Source of the DNA: JACVRW01 sp963734365
GTDB lineage: Bacteria > Actinomycetota > Thermoleophilia > Solirubrobacterales > Thermoleophilaceae
Direction of reading: 5' to 3'
Length of the DNA: 64,000 nucleotides
NCBI GenBank assembly: GCA_963734365.1
Contig: CAVTGV010000005.1
Location: 124,001 to 188,000 of the forward strand
Shown one piece after another: positions 50,189-59,263 of this stretch. Below the pieces are notes generated by a model that was not told where the DNA came from, ran no database searches, and saw only the letters and a list, made by a program, of their open reading frames with translations. Positions within the stretch are counted from its first letter, which is position 1. The number at the start of each line of letters is the position of its first letter. The translations under genes were made by a program, and so were the position numbers.

Positions 50189-51520
50189 ATGCAAAGCTCC
50201 CAGGGAATGGACGCCGACACCCGTGCCGCAGACGACACCGCAGTGACCACCGAGCAGGCCACGGCCGCCGCCGAGGAGGCCATGGCGCCGCCGCCCGCCC
50301 CGGTGGACACCCCCTTCTCGATGGCGCTCAACCAGGACCAGCGCGACATTCGCGAGTGGGTGCACGGCTTCGCCGAGAACACGGTCCGCCCGGCCGCGGC
50401 GGAGTGGGACGAGCGCGAGGAGACTCCCTGGCCGGTGATCCAGGAGGCCGCCAAGATCGGGCTCTACGGCTTCGAGGGGCTGGCCCAGTTCTGGGCCGAT
50501 CCGAGCGGGCTCACGTTGCCGGTGGTCAACGAGGAGCTGTTCTGGGGCGACGCCGGCATCGGCATGTCGATCATGGGCACCTCCCTCGCCGTGGCCGGGA
50601 TCTTCAGCGCGGGCACTCCGGAGCAGCTGGGCGAGTGGGTGCCGCAGTGCTTCGGCAGCGAGAACGAGCCGCAGGTCGGCTCGTTCTGCGTGTCGGAGCC
50701 CGACGCTGGGTCGGACGTCTCCTCGCTGCGCACCCGCGCCCGCTACGACGAGGCGAGCGACGAGTGGGTCATCAACGGGCAGAAGGCCTGGGCCACCAAC
50801 GGCGGGATCGCCAACGTGCACGTGGTGGTGGCGTCGGTCGAGCCCGAGCTCAAGGCCCGCGGTCAGGCGGCCTTCGTGATACCGCCCGCCACCAAGGGCC
50901 TCGAGATGGGCACCAAGGTGAAGAAGCACGGGTTGCGCGCGTCGCACACCGCCGACGTGTTCCTCGACGATTGCCGTGTGCCGGGAAGCTGCCTGCTCGG
51001 AGGCAAGGAGAAGCTCGACGAGCGCTTGGCACGCGCCCGGGAGGGCACGCGGGCCAAGAGCCAGGCGGCGATGAAGACCTTCGAGGTCAGCCGGCCGACG
51101 GTGGGCGCCCAGGCCCTCGGCATCGCGCGCGCGGCCTACGAGTATGCGCTCGGCTACGCCAAGGAGCGCTCTCAGTTCGGACGGCCGATCATCGAGAACC
51201 AGGCGATCGCCTTCGCCCTGGCGGACATGAAGATGGAGATCGACTGCGCCCGCATGCTCGTCTGGCGCGCATCGTGGATGGGCAAGGCCGGCGTGCCCTT
51301 CGACGCCGCCGAGGGCTCCATGAGCAAGCTGAAGGCGGGCGAGGTGGCCGTCTGGGCCACCGAGCGAGCGATCCAGATCCTGGGCGGCAACGGCTACACG
51401 CGGGAGTACCCGGTGGAGCGGATGCACCGCGACGCGAAGATCTACACGATCTTCGAGGGCACGTCGGAGATCCAGCGGCTGGTGATCGCCCGGGCTATCT
51501 CAGGGATGCAGATCCAGTAA
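50189..51520 (+). CDS. Acyl-CoA dehydrogenase with N-terminal Ala/Thr-rich extension
   Basis: A 443-residue enzyme. The first 42 residues (Ala/Thr/Glu/Pro-rich) are extra compared with relatives. The core has FCVSEPDAGSDVSSL, QKAWATNGGIANV, QFGRPIIENQAIAFALADMK, and C-terminal IYTIFEGTSEIQRLVIAR with the catalytic Glu region. It is close to the 44037 product. Its last 26 bases overlap the remnant gene on the opposite strand. Confidence 0.93.
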   Translation: MQSSQGMDADTRAADDTAVTTEQATAAAEEAMAPPPAPVDTPFSMALNQDQRDIREWVHGFAENTVRPAAAEWDEREETPWPVIQEAAKIGLYGFEGLAQFWADPSGLTLPVVNEELFWGDAGIGMSIMGTSLAVAGIFSAGTPEQLGEWVPQCFGSENEPQVGSFCVSEPDAGSDVSSLRTRARYDEASDEWVINGQKAWATNGGIANVHVVVASVEPELKARGQAAFVIPPATKGLEMGTKVKKHGLRASHTADVFLDDCRVPGSCLLGGKEKLDERLARAREGTRAKSQAAMKTFEVSRPTVGAQALGIARAAYEYALGYAKERSQFGRPIIENQAIAFALADMKMEIDCARMLVWRASWMGKAGVPFDAAEGSMSKLKAGEVAVWATERAIQILGGNGYTREYPVERMHRDAKIYTIFEGTSEIQRLVIARAISGMQIQ

Positions 51521-51964
51521 GGGGCCGCCGTGGAAGCCCAGCCACGGTGAACGGCAGCTGCCCGGTATCGAAGTCGGCGTTGACGACGAGGTACAGGCCC
51601 TTCGCCCGGTCGACCGTGGACGGGCCGCGGAGCAGGTCGCTGGACTGGGTGCGCTCGAGCGTGGCGCGCCGCGCGCCGCCGCGCAGCTTCAGGAAGGACA
51701 GCTGCGCCGGGTCTCCCTGGACGACGACGAGGCGGCCGTCGTCGAGCAGCATGCCGTCACCGCCTGGCACCGTCGCGCCCTCGACCTGCGCGATCTCGCG
51801 GACCGAGGCGCCGGCGTTGCCCAGCTCGATCCGGAACAAACCACCGCTGTTGCTATCCACCGCGACCAGCGTCCGACTGCTCGTGGCGACGATGCCGTTC
51901 AGGTTGAACTCGCCGGCCTCGTACGGGATCGCGCTCACGTCCAGGGCCCTGAGCTCGGCCGTCA
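51495..51964 (-). pseudogene. C-terminal remnant of an SMP-30-like propeller protein
   Basis: The frame after the LuxR-family gene gives about 155 residues matching the last blades of SMP-30/gluconolactonase-like propellers (FNLNGIVATSSRTLVAVDSN, then DGMLLDDGRLVVVQG, then GLYLVVNADFDTGQLPFTVA). The N-terminal half is missing; the frame upstream lies in the LuxR gene and is not similar. A short protein from GTG 51938 cannot be excluded, but half a propeller is unlikely to fold. Confidence 0.6.
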
Positions 51965-54820
51965 GCCCACGAGCAGGCCCAGCTCGGCGGCCCTCGAGGT
52001 GGCCTCCGTGCGCGTGCGGCAGCCGAGCTTGGCGAGGATGTTGCGTACGTGCATGTCGACCGTTCGCGGGCTGAGGAACAGCTCGCCCGCGATCTCGCGG
52101 TTCGTTCGGCCGACTGCGACGAGCCGCATCACCTCGAGCTCGCGCCGCGACAGGCCGGCACCCTGGTGGTTGGCGGCGGCGCGCCGGCCGAGGCGCTGCT
52201 CCACGGACTCGCCGAGCTTGGCCACCTCGGCCGCGGCCTCGTCTGCGAGCGGGCGCGAGCCGAGCTTGCGTGCGGTGCGGTAGGCACCCACCAGCCGCTC
52301 GAGCGCCAGGTCGCGCTGGCCGGAAGCGGCCAGCGCCACGCCCGCGCGCAGCTGGATCTGCGCTCGCTCGAAGGGGATGTCGAGCGCAGCCTGGAGCTCG
52401 AGCGCGCGGGTGAACTGCTCGGTGGCGGCGAGCGCGTCGCCCTCGGCGAGCGTGATCTCGCCGAGTGCGTGGGCCAGCGCCGCGACCGCGTCCGGGTACC
52501 CCGACGACGCGCCGATCGCCGAGAGCGCGTCGGCGCAGGCACGTGCGTCCCGCAGCGCGCCGCGCCTCGCGAAGAAGCACGCCGCCCAGCGCAATCCCCA
52601 GACGGCGTAGTGGTGATCTTCGGAGCGTTCCCAGCGAGCGAGCACGAAGCGGCAGCGCTCGGCGGCGGCTTCGTGTGCGCCCTCGTGATGCTCGACCCAG
52701 GCCAGAGCGGCGGCGCAGTCGACCTCCATCGAGACGACGCCGATGCGGGAGGCGGCGTTGAGACTGCGGAGCAGCAGCGGGCGAGCGGCGCTGGTGTCGC
52801 CGCGGAAGGCGTAGATGGCCCCGAGCACCCCATCGGCGACCAGATCGGCGCCCCCGGCGCGTTGATGCAGGTCACGGCAGAGCTCCTCGCTGCCGCCCCA
52901 GTCGCCCAACTCGCGCAGCACATACGCCACGCAGGCGAGGCAGGTGTGCTCGAGAGCGTCGACGCCGTCGGTGCGGCAGAGCCCGACGGCGGTGGTGAGC
53001 GCGGTCTCGGCGCCGGCGTAGTCGGCCGAGACCTCGAGTGCTGTGCCGAGCCGCTGATAGACCTCGGCGGCCTCGGCGGTCAGCTCGTGCTCGAGCGCCA
53101 GCGACAGCCCCGCCCGGACGGTCTGGAGGCCGGCCTCGAGCTCGCCGCGCTTGGCCATCGCCACGCCCTGGAGGCCGAGCGCGCGGGCGCGCAGGTCCGT
53201 GCGCTCGGCGTGCGTGGCTTCCTCCACGGCGCGCTCGGCCAGCTCGACCGCCTCCGTGTGCTTGCCCGCGCTCTGCAGGTAGCCCGCCCCGATCAGGTGC
53301 TCGGCGGCCGCCTCGCCCGGAAGGCCGTTCGCCGTGAACACATCCGCCGCCACTCGGCGCGCGGCCAGCGCGCGATCTCGGTCGCTCTGCAGCTCGAACA
53401 CGCCGGCGAGGCGGCGCTCAGCATCGGCAAGCGCGCGCCCGCCACCGTGCGTCCGGTGCGCGGCGGCAACTTCGCGCAGCGTTCGCGTGGCCTCGGTCAG
53501 CTCGCCCGCGAGCTCGCAGCAGCGGGCGTGGCGCTCCAGCAGGGCCACGCGATCTGCGCTTCGCTCGCCCTCGGGCCACAACTCGAGCGCCTGACGGCCG
53601 GCACGCGCGGCGTCGCGGTAGGCATGCACCGCCATCAGCTCCTCGCTCGCGCGAACGAGCGCGTCGAGCGCGCGAACCGGCTCGCGCGCGGCGAGCCAGT
53701 GGGCGGCGACCTCGGAGCTCTTGCCGTCACGGCCGTCCAGGAGCTCGGCGAGGCCGCGATGCAGCGATCGACGACGTAGCCAGGGGATGTCCTCGTAGAT
53801 CGCGTCGCGGGCGAGCGGGTGGCGAAACGCGGCCTGGTCGCCACTTCCCTCGACGATCACGCCGCTCGCCGCCAGCTCCTCCAGACCGTCGGCACAGCCC
53901 AGTGCGGCCACGAGCTCGATCTCGAAACGCGGCCCGGCCACCGCGGCCGCCTCAGCGGTGGTGCGCGCCTCCACCGAGAGCCCGGCGGTGCGCAGCAGCA
54001 CGGCATCCCTGATCGTCTCGGGCAGTGGCACCTCGCTCTCACCGGCGAGCTCGACCCCGGCCGCACCGCTCTGCAGCCGGTCGTCCCCCCGCAACGCGGT
54101 GACCAGCTCCTCCACGAAGAAGGGCACGCCCTGGGTCCGATGGTGCACGATGCGGGCGAGCGCCGGTGAGACGGGAGCCTCGAGCACGACGGCGGTCAGC
54201 TCGGCCGTCTGCTCGGGCGTCAGCGGTTCGAGCACCAGCTCGCGCAGCATCCGATCGCGGCGGAGCGCGGTGCGCAGCGCGCGTAGCGGATGCGAGCGCG
54301 GCATCTCGTCCGTGCGGTACGCGGCGATCAGCAGCACCGGCAGGTCGGGAAGGCTGGTGGCGAGGGCGGCCAGCAGCTCGAGCGTCGCGTCGTCGGACCA
54401 CTGGAGGTCGTCGAGGAGGATGATCGCCGGATGGCGGCCGGCAATGGTGGCCAGCCCGCAGCGGATGCTCTCGAACAGGGTGGCGCGGTCGCTCTCCGCC
54501 ACGGCGTCGCCGAGCTCCGGCAGCAGCAGCGCGAGATGGCCGCGTAGCCGGCCGCAGTCCTCGAGCGCGTCCGGCTCATGGCGCAGATGGCTGCGCAGCG
54601 CAGCGACCATCGGGCTGTAGGGCGGCGCGGCCGGGCTCGCGGCACCGCGAAGAAACGTCGCGTCGGCGCTGGTGGCCACCTCCTCGGCAAGCCGCGTCTT
54701 GCCGACCCCCGCGTCGCCTCCGAGCAGCACGAGCGACCCATTCCCCGCGATCGCTTCGGCTGCCGCCTCCTCGAGCCAGGCGCGCTCGGCTTCCCGGCCG
54801 ATCACCCCTCCCGCGTCCAT
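51962..54820 (-). CDS. Large LuxR-family regulator with AAA/STAND ATPase domain (LAL/MalT type)
   Basis: A 952-residue regulator. Walker A GGDAGVGKTRL (34-44) and Walker B AIILLDDLQW (about 131-140) lie in the N-terminal ATPase. The middle is a TPR-like array (about 400-860). The C-terminal LuxR HTH has LSRRELEVMRLVAVGRTNRE and SPRTVDMHVRNILAKLG. Such proteins sense a ligand with the repeat array and activate neighbouring operons. The divergent DUF4242-hydrolase pair (54917 onwards) is the most likely target. Confidence 0.93.
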   Translation of the reverse strand: MDAGGVIGREAERAWLEEAAAEAIAGNGSLVLLGGDAGVGKTRLAEEVATSADATFLRGAASPAAPPYSPMVAALRSHLRHEPDALEDCGRLRGHLALLLPELGDAVAESDRATLFESIRCGLATIAGRHPAIILLDDLQWSDDATLELLAALATSLPDLPVLLIAAYRTDEMPRSHPLRALRTALRRDRMLRELVLEPLTPEQTAELTAVVLEAPVSPALARIVHHRTQGVPFFVEELVTALRGDDRLQSGAAGVELAGESEVPLPETIRDAVLLRTAGLSVEARTTAEAAAVAGPRFEIELVAALGCADGLEELAASGVIVEGSGDQAAFRHPLARDAIYEDIPWLRRRSLHRGLAELLDGRDGKSSEVAAHWLAAREPVRALDALVRASEELMAVHAYRDAARAGRQALELWPEGERSADRVALLERHARCCELAGELTEATRTLREVAAAHRTHGGGRALADAERRLAGVFELQSDRDRALAARRVAADVFTANGLPGEAAAEHLIGAGYLQSAGKHTEAVELAERAVEEATHAERTDLRARALGLQGVAMAKRGELEAGLQTVRAGLSLALEHELTAEAAEVYQRLGTALEVSADYAGAETALTTAVGLCRTDGVDALEHTCLACVAYVLRELGDWGGSEELCRDLHQRAGGADLVADGVLGAIYAFRGDTSAARPLLLRSLNAASRIGVVSMEVDCAAALAWVEHHEGAHEAAAERCRFVLARWERSEDHHYAVWGLRWAACFFARRGALRDARACADALSAIGASSGYPDAVAALAHALGEITLAEGDALAATEQFTRALELQAALDIPFERAQIQLRAGVALAASGQRDLALERLVGAYRTARKLGSRPLADEAAAEVAKLGESVEQRLGRRAAANHQGAGLSRRELEVMRLVAVGRTNREIAGELFLSPRTVDMHVRNILAKLGCRTRTEATSRAAELGLLVG

Positions 54821-54916
54821 GCTGTGAGTCTAATCCGGGCCGAATACGGCATCGAGCCGTGCAATTACGGTAGATCTGCGGATGTCCACGGCGTGCGTGC
54901 GCCGTACGGTTGTCGC

Positions 54917-55210
54917 ATGAACCTCTACACCATTCGCAGGCGCGACTTCTGGGACAGCGCCGATGCCCTACAGCAATCCGCCAACCGCTCGACCGAGGCC
55001 GGCGAGGAGATGTCCGATGACATCCGCTGGATCCGCACCTACGTGGTGCAGGAGGAGTCCGGACGCCTCGGGACCCTCTGCATCTACGAGGGCTCCAGCG
55101 CCGAGAAGGTGCGCGAGCACGCCGAACGCGCCGGCATGCCGGCCGACGAGGTAACACTCGTGGCCGACACGGTGATCGTTCGGCCCGACCCCGTGGCCGC
55201 CACCGGCTAG
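54917..55210 (+). CDS. DUF4242 (nickel-binding-like) small protein
   Basis: A 97-residue ferredoxin-like protein starting MNLYTIRRRDFWD, with IRWIRTYVVQEESGRLGTLC and EHAERAGMPADEVTLVADT. Matches the DUF4242 pattern. No function is assigned. The divergent LuxR-family gene begins 96 bases away, and an alpha/beta hydrolase gene follows after 24 bases. Confidence 0.8.
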   Translation: MNLYTIRRRDFWDSADALQQSANRSTEAGEEMSDDIRWIRTYVVQEESGRLGTLCIYEGSSAEKVREHAERAGMPADEVTLVADTVIVRPDPVAATG

Positions 55211-55234
55211 CCAAGACAGACGCGCGACCCGCGC

Positions 55235-55909
55235 GTGACCACATTCGCACTGATTCACGGCGCCTGGCACGATGGTTCGTGCTGGGCGCCGGTCGTGCGC
55301 AACCTACGGGGGCGGGGCCACGCGGCGCTGGCACCCGACCTGCCGTTTCACGATCCGAAGACGGGCTTCGAGGAGCGTGTACGGCCGGTACTGGATGCGC
55401 TCGACCGCGCCGCCGACCCCGTGGTCGTCGTCGGCCACTCGATGGGATCCGCCTACGCGGCGCTGGTCGCGTCGGCGCGTCCCGGCTCCCTCCTCGTGCT
55501 CCTCTGCCCGAGGCTCGGCGGACTCGCGCCGCCGCCCGGCGCACCCCGCACCTTCCGCGAGGGCTTCCCGTTCCCGGCCGACCGTCCGGACGGCACGAGC
55601 GCCTGGGATGCCGATGCGGCTATCCGCGCGATGTACGGACGCCTGCCCGTGGAGACCGCGAGCGCGCTGGCGCAGCGCCTGCGGCCGATGGCTCCGCCGG
55701 CCGGCGACTACCCGCTGCCCGGCCATCCCGACGTCGCGACCGTCCTCGTGTACGCAGCCGATGACGAGTTCTTCGAGCCGGCCTGGGAGCGGTTCATGGC
55801 GCGCGAGCTCCTCGGCGTGGAGCCGATCGAAATCCCCGGCGGCCACTTCCCGATGGCCGAAGACCCCGACGCTCTCGCCGGCCTCCTCGACCGCCTGGCA
55901 GGCCGGTGA
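55235..55909 (+). CDS. Alpha/beta hydrolase
   Basis: A 224-residue esterase-like hydrolase with oxyanion motif LIHGAWHDGSCW, the nucleophile elbow VGHSMGSAYAA, Asp in AADDEFFEP and His in GGHFPMAEDPDA. It starts at GTG 55235 and ends one base before the livM stop on the other strand. It is related to the methylketone/acyl esterase-like hydrolases; substrate unknown. Confidence 0.88.
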   Translation: MTTFALIHGAWHDGSCWAPVVRNLRGRGHAALAPDLPFHDPKTGFEERVRPVLDALDRAADPVVVVGHSMGSAYAALVASARPGSLLVLLCPRLGGLAPPPGAPRTFREGFPFPADRPDGTSAWDADAAIRAMYGRLPVETASALAQRLRPMAPPAGDYPLPGHPDVATVLVYAADDEFFEPAWERFMARELLGVEPIEIPGGHFPMAEDPDALAGLLDRLAGR

Positions 55910-57073
55910 CTACGCGTCCTGGCGCTCTGGAAGCCGGAAGGCCATCCTGTGGCGCCGTGCCGGCAGCACCCCTTCCGGTCGCAGGAGCATGATGATCACC
56001 AGCAGGAAGCCGTAGATCCCGGCCGAGACCTCGGACAGGTCGAAGTCCAGGCCCACACTGCCGGGAACGTCGTAGAGGACCCTCGGCAGCAGATAGTTGT
56101 TGATCCCCGACAGGACGATCGCGCCGACCACGACGCCCCAGATCGAGCCCAGCCCGCCGAGCACGACCATGGCGAGGATGAAGATCGAGAACGAGAACGT
56201 GAACTGATGGGAGTTGACCGTGCTCAGGTACGAAGCGAGAAAGGCGCCGGACACCCCGCCCAGCGCCGCTCCCGCTCCGTAGGCCAGCAGCTTGGTGCGC
56301 ACGATCGGAACGCCCACGCTCGCCGCCGCGCCCTCGTCGTCGCGCAGAGCGATCCACGCCCGGCCCAGCCGCGAGTCGCGCAGCCGGAAGTTGACGAACA
56401 GCACCACCGCCACGAGTGCGAGGGCGAACCAGTACCAGGGACGCAGGTCCAGCGCACCGAAGCGCCCGAGCAACGGCAGGTCGATCTTGTCGATGGCCGA
56501 CATGCCGTTGGGTCCCCCGGTGAGCGATCCACCGAAGAACTGGATGTCCCGGCCGTTGGCCGCGACCTGCCCGATGATCTCGCCGAACGCGAGCGTGACG
56601 ATGCCGACGTAGTCGCCGCGCAGCCGCAACGTCGGCACCCCGATCAGCACGCCGGCGATCGTCGTCGCGATCACCGCGAGCACGAGGATGATCAGGAAGT
56701 TCAAGTGGATGCCGGGCATCCCCGCCGCCGGCTCGCCGACGAAGAGGGAGATGCCGGCTCCGTCGGCGGCGTTGTCCCAGAACCCGGACCCGAAGTACGC
56801 GGCCACGTGCGCCCCGATCGCGAAGAACGCCACATAGCCCAGGTCGAGCAGCCCGGCGAAGCCCACGACGATGTTCAGGCCCAGCGCCATGATCACGTAG
56901 GCCGCCGCCAGGACCAGGTTGTCCAGCGCGTTGCTGCCCTCGCCGAGGAAGAGCGGCACGATGGCGGCGCAGCCGAGGCCGGCGGCGGCCAGCAGCCAGC
57001 GCGTACTTCGAGGTGTCCCGAGGGCACTCATGCGCGCGGCGGAGCGCGGCCGTGGGGCTGCGGCTTCGCTCAT
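55910..57073 (-). CDS. Branched-chain amino acid ABC transporter permease LivM
   Basis: A 387-residue permease with about nine membrane segments and the family motif NIVVGFAGLLDLGYVAFFAIGA, plus SRLGRAWIALRDDEGAAAS (EAA-like loop). Start at ATG 57073 overlaps the TGA of the upstream CGNR gene. No livH, livF, livG or binding protein lies in the window, so the system is incomplete here. Confidence 0.88.
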   Translation of the reverse strand: MSEAAAPRPRSAARMSALGTPRSTRWLLAAAGLGCAAIVPLFLGEGSNALDNLVLAAAYVIMALGLNIVVGFAGLLDLGYVAFFAIGAHVAAYFGSGFWDNAADGAGISLFVGEPAAGMPGIHLNFLIILVLAVIATTIAGVLIGVPTLRLRGDYVGIVTLAFGEIIGQVAANGRDIQFFGGSLTGGPNGMSAIDKIDLPLLGRFGALDLRPWYWFALALVAVVLFVNFRLRDSRLGRAWIALRDDEGAAASVGVPIVRTKLLAYGAGAALGGVSGAFLASYLSTVNSHQFTFSFSIFILAMVVLGGLGSIWGVVVGAIVLSGINNYLLPRVLYDVPGSVGLDFDLSEVSAGIYGFLLVIIMLLRPEGVLPARRHRMAFRLPERQDA

Positions 57074-57669
57074 CTCGCGCCGGTGCGGCGGCGCCGGTAG
57101 TACGCGCGGTTCTTCGTCCGATTGCCGCAGATCGACATGTCGCACCAGGCCGCCGAGCGGTTCTTCGAGCGGTCGAAGAAGGCGTACTCGCACCGGCGAC
57201 AGGCCTTCAGGCGCGGCCAGTCACCGGTGAGCTGAGCCTCGTGGAGGATGCCCAGGAGCGTGGCCACGGCGCCATCGACGCCCCGTGACTCGGGTTCGAG
57301 GGCCGTTCGCCCGGTGTCGTCCATGGCGACGCGGAGCCGAGCCGCCTCCGAGGCCCGGCGAACGACGTCCGTGGCCGCCGTTGCCGGCTGGCCTCCCCGG
57401 TTCGCGATCGCGAGCGCCCGGATCGCTTCTCGGAGCTCGCGGAGGCGCGCCACGTCGGCCTCCGAGACGCGGTCGCCCGGCCCAACGAGCCGCTTCTGGC
57501 GCAGCCACGCCCGGGCCCTTTCCGCGGTTCCGATGCGATCCCACTCGGGCGGGAAGTCGTGGTTGTGGGAGTTGACGAAGCGTTGAAGCAGCTCGAGCCG
57601 CCCGGGTGCCTTGGGTCGCCCCCCGGGCTCGATCTGCTCGCCCACACGTCGCTTGTCGTGCTCCTCCAT
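57070..57669 (-). CDS. CGNR zinc-finger / ABATE-domain regulator
   Basis: A 199-residue protein with an N-terminal ABATE domain (LELLQRFVNSHNHDFPPEWD) and C-terminal CGNR zinc finger (CRRCEYAFFDRSKNRSAAWC, then CGNRTKNRAYYRRRR). Proteins of this type are thought to be stress-induced transcription factors. It is coupled to livM by ATGA. A palindrome just upstream of its start is a candidate autoregulatory site. Confidence 0.88.
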   Translation of the reverse strand: MEEHDKRRVGEQIEPGGRPKAPGRLELLQRFVNSHNHDFPPEWDRIGTAERARAWLRQKRLVGPGDRVSEADVARLRELREAIRALAIANRGGQPATAATDVVRRASEAARLRVAMDDTGRTALEPESRGVDGAVATLLGILHEAQLTGDWPRLKACRRCEYAFFDRSKNRSAAWCDMSICGNRTKNRAYYRRRRTGAR

Positions 57670-57692
57670 GACCCGGCTTGGGTAGTAAATCA

Positions 57693-57717
57693 GACCGGCA
57701 TAACGCTAACGCCGGTC
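57693..57717. promoter_or_regulatory. Inverted repeat upstream of the CGNR gene
   Basis: GACCGGC (57693-57699), eleven bases with the direct repeat TAACGC-TAACGC, then GCCGGTC (57711-57717). It lies 24 bases upstream of the CGNR start at 57669 and could be its operator. It could also end the minus-strand gene upstream. Confidence 0.4.
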
Positions 57718-57776
57718 ATAGGCCGGCGCGCTCGTGCAGTGCGGCCGGATCCTGCCGTGGACGACGAGGCGGCTGC

Positions 57777-59180
57777 TCAGCGCGACCAGGACGGCTCGCG
57801 CGCTCGGCGCAGGAGCCGTCGCGGGGCGCCACCCGAGACGCGCACGGTGAACACCGAGCCGCGGCGCTCGAAGGCCACGCGGCGGCCGTCCGGCGAGAAG
57901 ACCGGCGAGCTGTCGGTGGTCGCGGAGGTGAGGTCGCGGACCGGCCTGCTCGTGGCGGCGTCGAACAGGACGATCGAGCCGGGCCGCTGAGTGGCGTTGT
58001 CGGGCTCGCCGGCGCCGAACGCGTAGGCGGTGGCCACCAGGCGGTTGCCGAACACGTCCGGATGGCGCAGGTGCCGGCCCGACGGGTCGAAGGCGAGCTG
58101 TCGCGCACCCGGGCCGCGGCAGGTGCCGTTCTGTGCGGAGCCCGGCGAGGCGGTGCACAGTCCGGAGTCCACCGATTCCCCGGTCTGCTGAGCATCGGTC
58201 TCGATCGTCAGTCCTTCCCTGAGGGTGCGTGACCCGGATCCCCAGGCCACGAACGGCCGGCCGCCGGACGCCGCCACCTGCCGTGCCCGTGAGCCGTCGA
58301 AGCGGGAGACGTAGCGGCGGTAGTCGATCGTGTCGAACACGAGGTTGATGCGCAGCTCCACCCAGGCCACCTCGGAGCCGTCCTTGGAGAGGGCGACGTC
58401 GAACTGCGTGGCGTCTCGCGCGCCGTCGCGAAACGCCGGGATGCGCCGGATCCTCCTCAGTCCGCGGACGCGGCCGTCGCGCCGTACCAAGCGGGCTGTG
58501 TAGACGCGTCCGCGCTTGCCGCGCGTGTAGGCAATCCGCTTGCCCGAGCGCGACACGCTCGGGCTCGTGTAGCCGCCCTTCGCGCCGTTGTCGGTGAGTC
58601 GCAGGCGCCCCGACCCGTCGCTCGCCGCGGAGCACAGGTCCTTGCCGCAGACGAAGACCACGTTGGACGCCTGCGCAGAGGCAGCGAACCAGCAGCAGAG
58701 CAGGAGTGCGAGGAGGCCGGTGCGTCGCGGATCATAGCGATGAAGTAGGCGCTGCCGGCGCGGCAGCGTTTCGCTGAGCACGACGCTGGTTCGTGTGCGT
58801 ACCGCGCCGTGCTCGGTCTTCAGCCGGCGGACGGTCGCGTGCAGCTCTTCGGTGTCTGCGCAGCGAAGCCGGACGACATAGTCGTGCTCACCGGTGGCGT
58901 GCAGGGCCTCCACCACCTGCGGCGCTGCGATGAGGGCCGCCTCGAAGACGTCGAGGTCGGCGTCCGGCGGGAGATCGAGCTCGACCAGCGCGTCGAGCGG
59001 AAAGCCGAGGGCGCTGGGCTCGGCGATCGCGGCGTAGCCACGGATCACGGTGGCCTCGAGGCGCCGCAACCGCTCGCGTGTGGCGCTGGGACCGAGGCGC
59101 ACCCGCTCGGCGAGCCGGTGCAGGGTGATCCGCCCATCGGCAACCACGCTGCCGAGTATCTCGCGGTCGATCGAGTCCAT
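57777..59180 (-). CDS. Fusion of an Lrp/AsnC regulator with a secreted-type beta-propeller
   Basis: A single 467-residue frame from ATG 59180 (59222 also possible). Residues about 1-60 are an Lrp/AsnC HTH (DREILGSVVADGRITLHRLA), 65-145 the RAM ligand domain (ALHATGEHDYVVRLRC). Then residues about 153-170 form a hydrophobic segment (GLLALLLCCWFAASAQAS), followed by about 300 residues of TolB/WD40-like strands (VFVCGKDLCSAASDGSGRLR, SPSVSRSGKRIAYT, SSPVFSPDGRRVAFER). No stop separates the two parts and no in-frame ATG lies at the joint. Either a real one-component transmembrane regulator or an accidental gene fusion. Confidence 0.75.
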   Translation of the reverse strand: MDSIDREILGSVVADGRITLHRLAERVRLGPSATRERLRRLEATVIRGYAAIAEPSALGFPLDALVELDLPPDADLDVFEAALIAAPQVVEALHATGEHDYVVRLRCADTEELHATVRRLKTEHGAVRTRTSVVLSETLPRRQRLLHRYDPRRTGLLALLLCCWFAASAQASNVVFVCGKDLCSAASDGSGRLRLTDNGAKGGYTSPSVSRSGKRIAYTRGKRGRVYTARLVRRDGRVRGLRRIRRIPAFRDGARDATQFDVALSKDGSEVAWVELRINLVFDTIDYRRYVSRFDGSRARQVAASGGRPFVAWGSGSRTLREGLTIETDAQQTGESVDSGLCTASPGSAQNGTCRGPGARQLAFDPSGRHLRHPDVFGNRLVATAYAFGAGEPDNATQRPGSIVLFDAATSRPVRDLTSATTDSSPVFSPDGRRVAFERRGSVFTVRVSGGAPRRLLRRAREPSWSR

Positions 59181-59263
59181 CACCGCAGAATCTACGTCAT
59201 ATAGCCCTGCCGAGGAACTCATTCCGCTCCACCTGCGGCGAAGCATCGACAACACTGCGCCCA

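Noticed and set aside
52049..53779. 576-codon plus-strand frame inside the LuxR-family gene
   Set aside because: Antisense to a gene with intact Walker and HTH motifs; no recognisable protein pattern.
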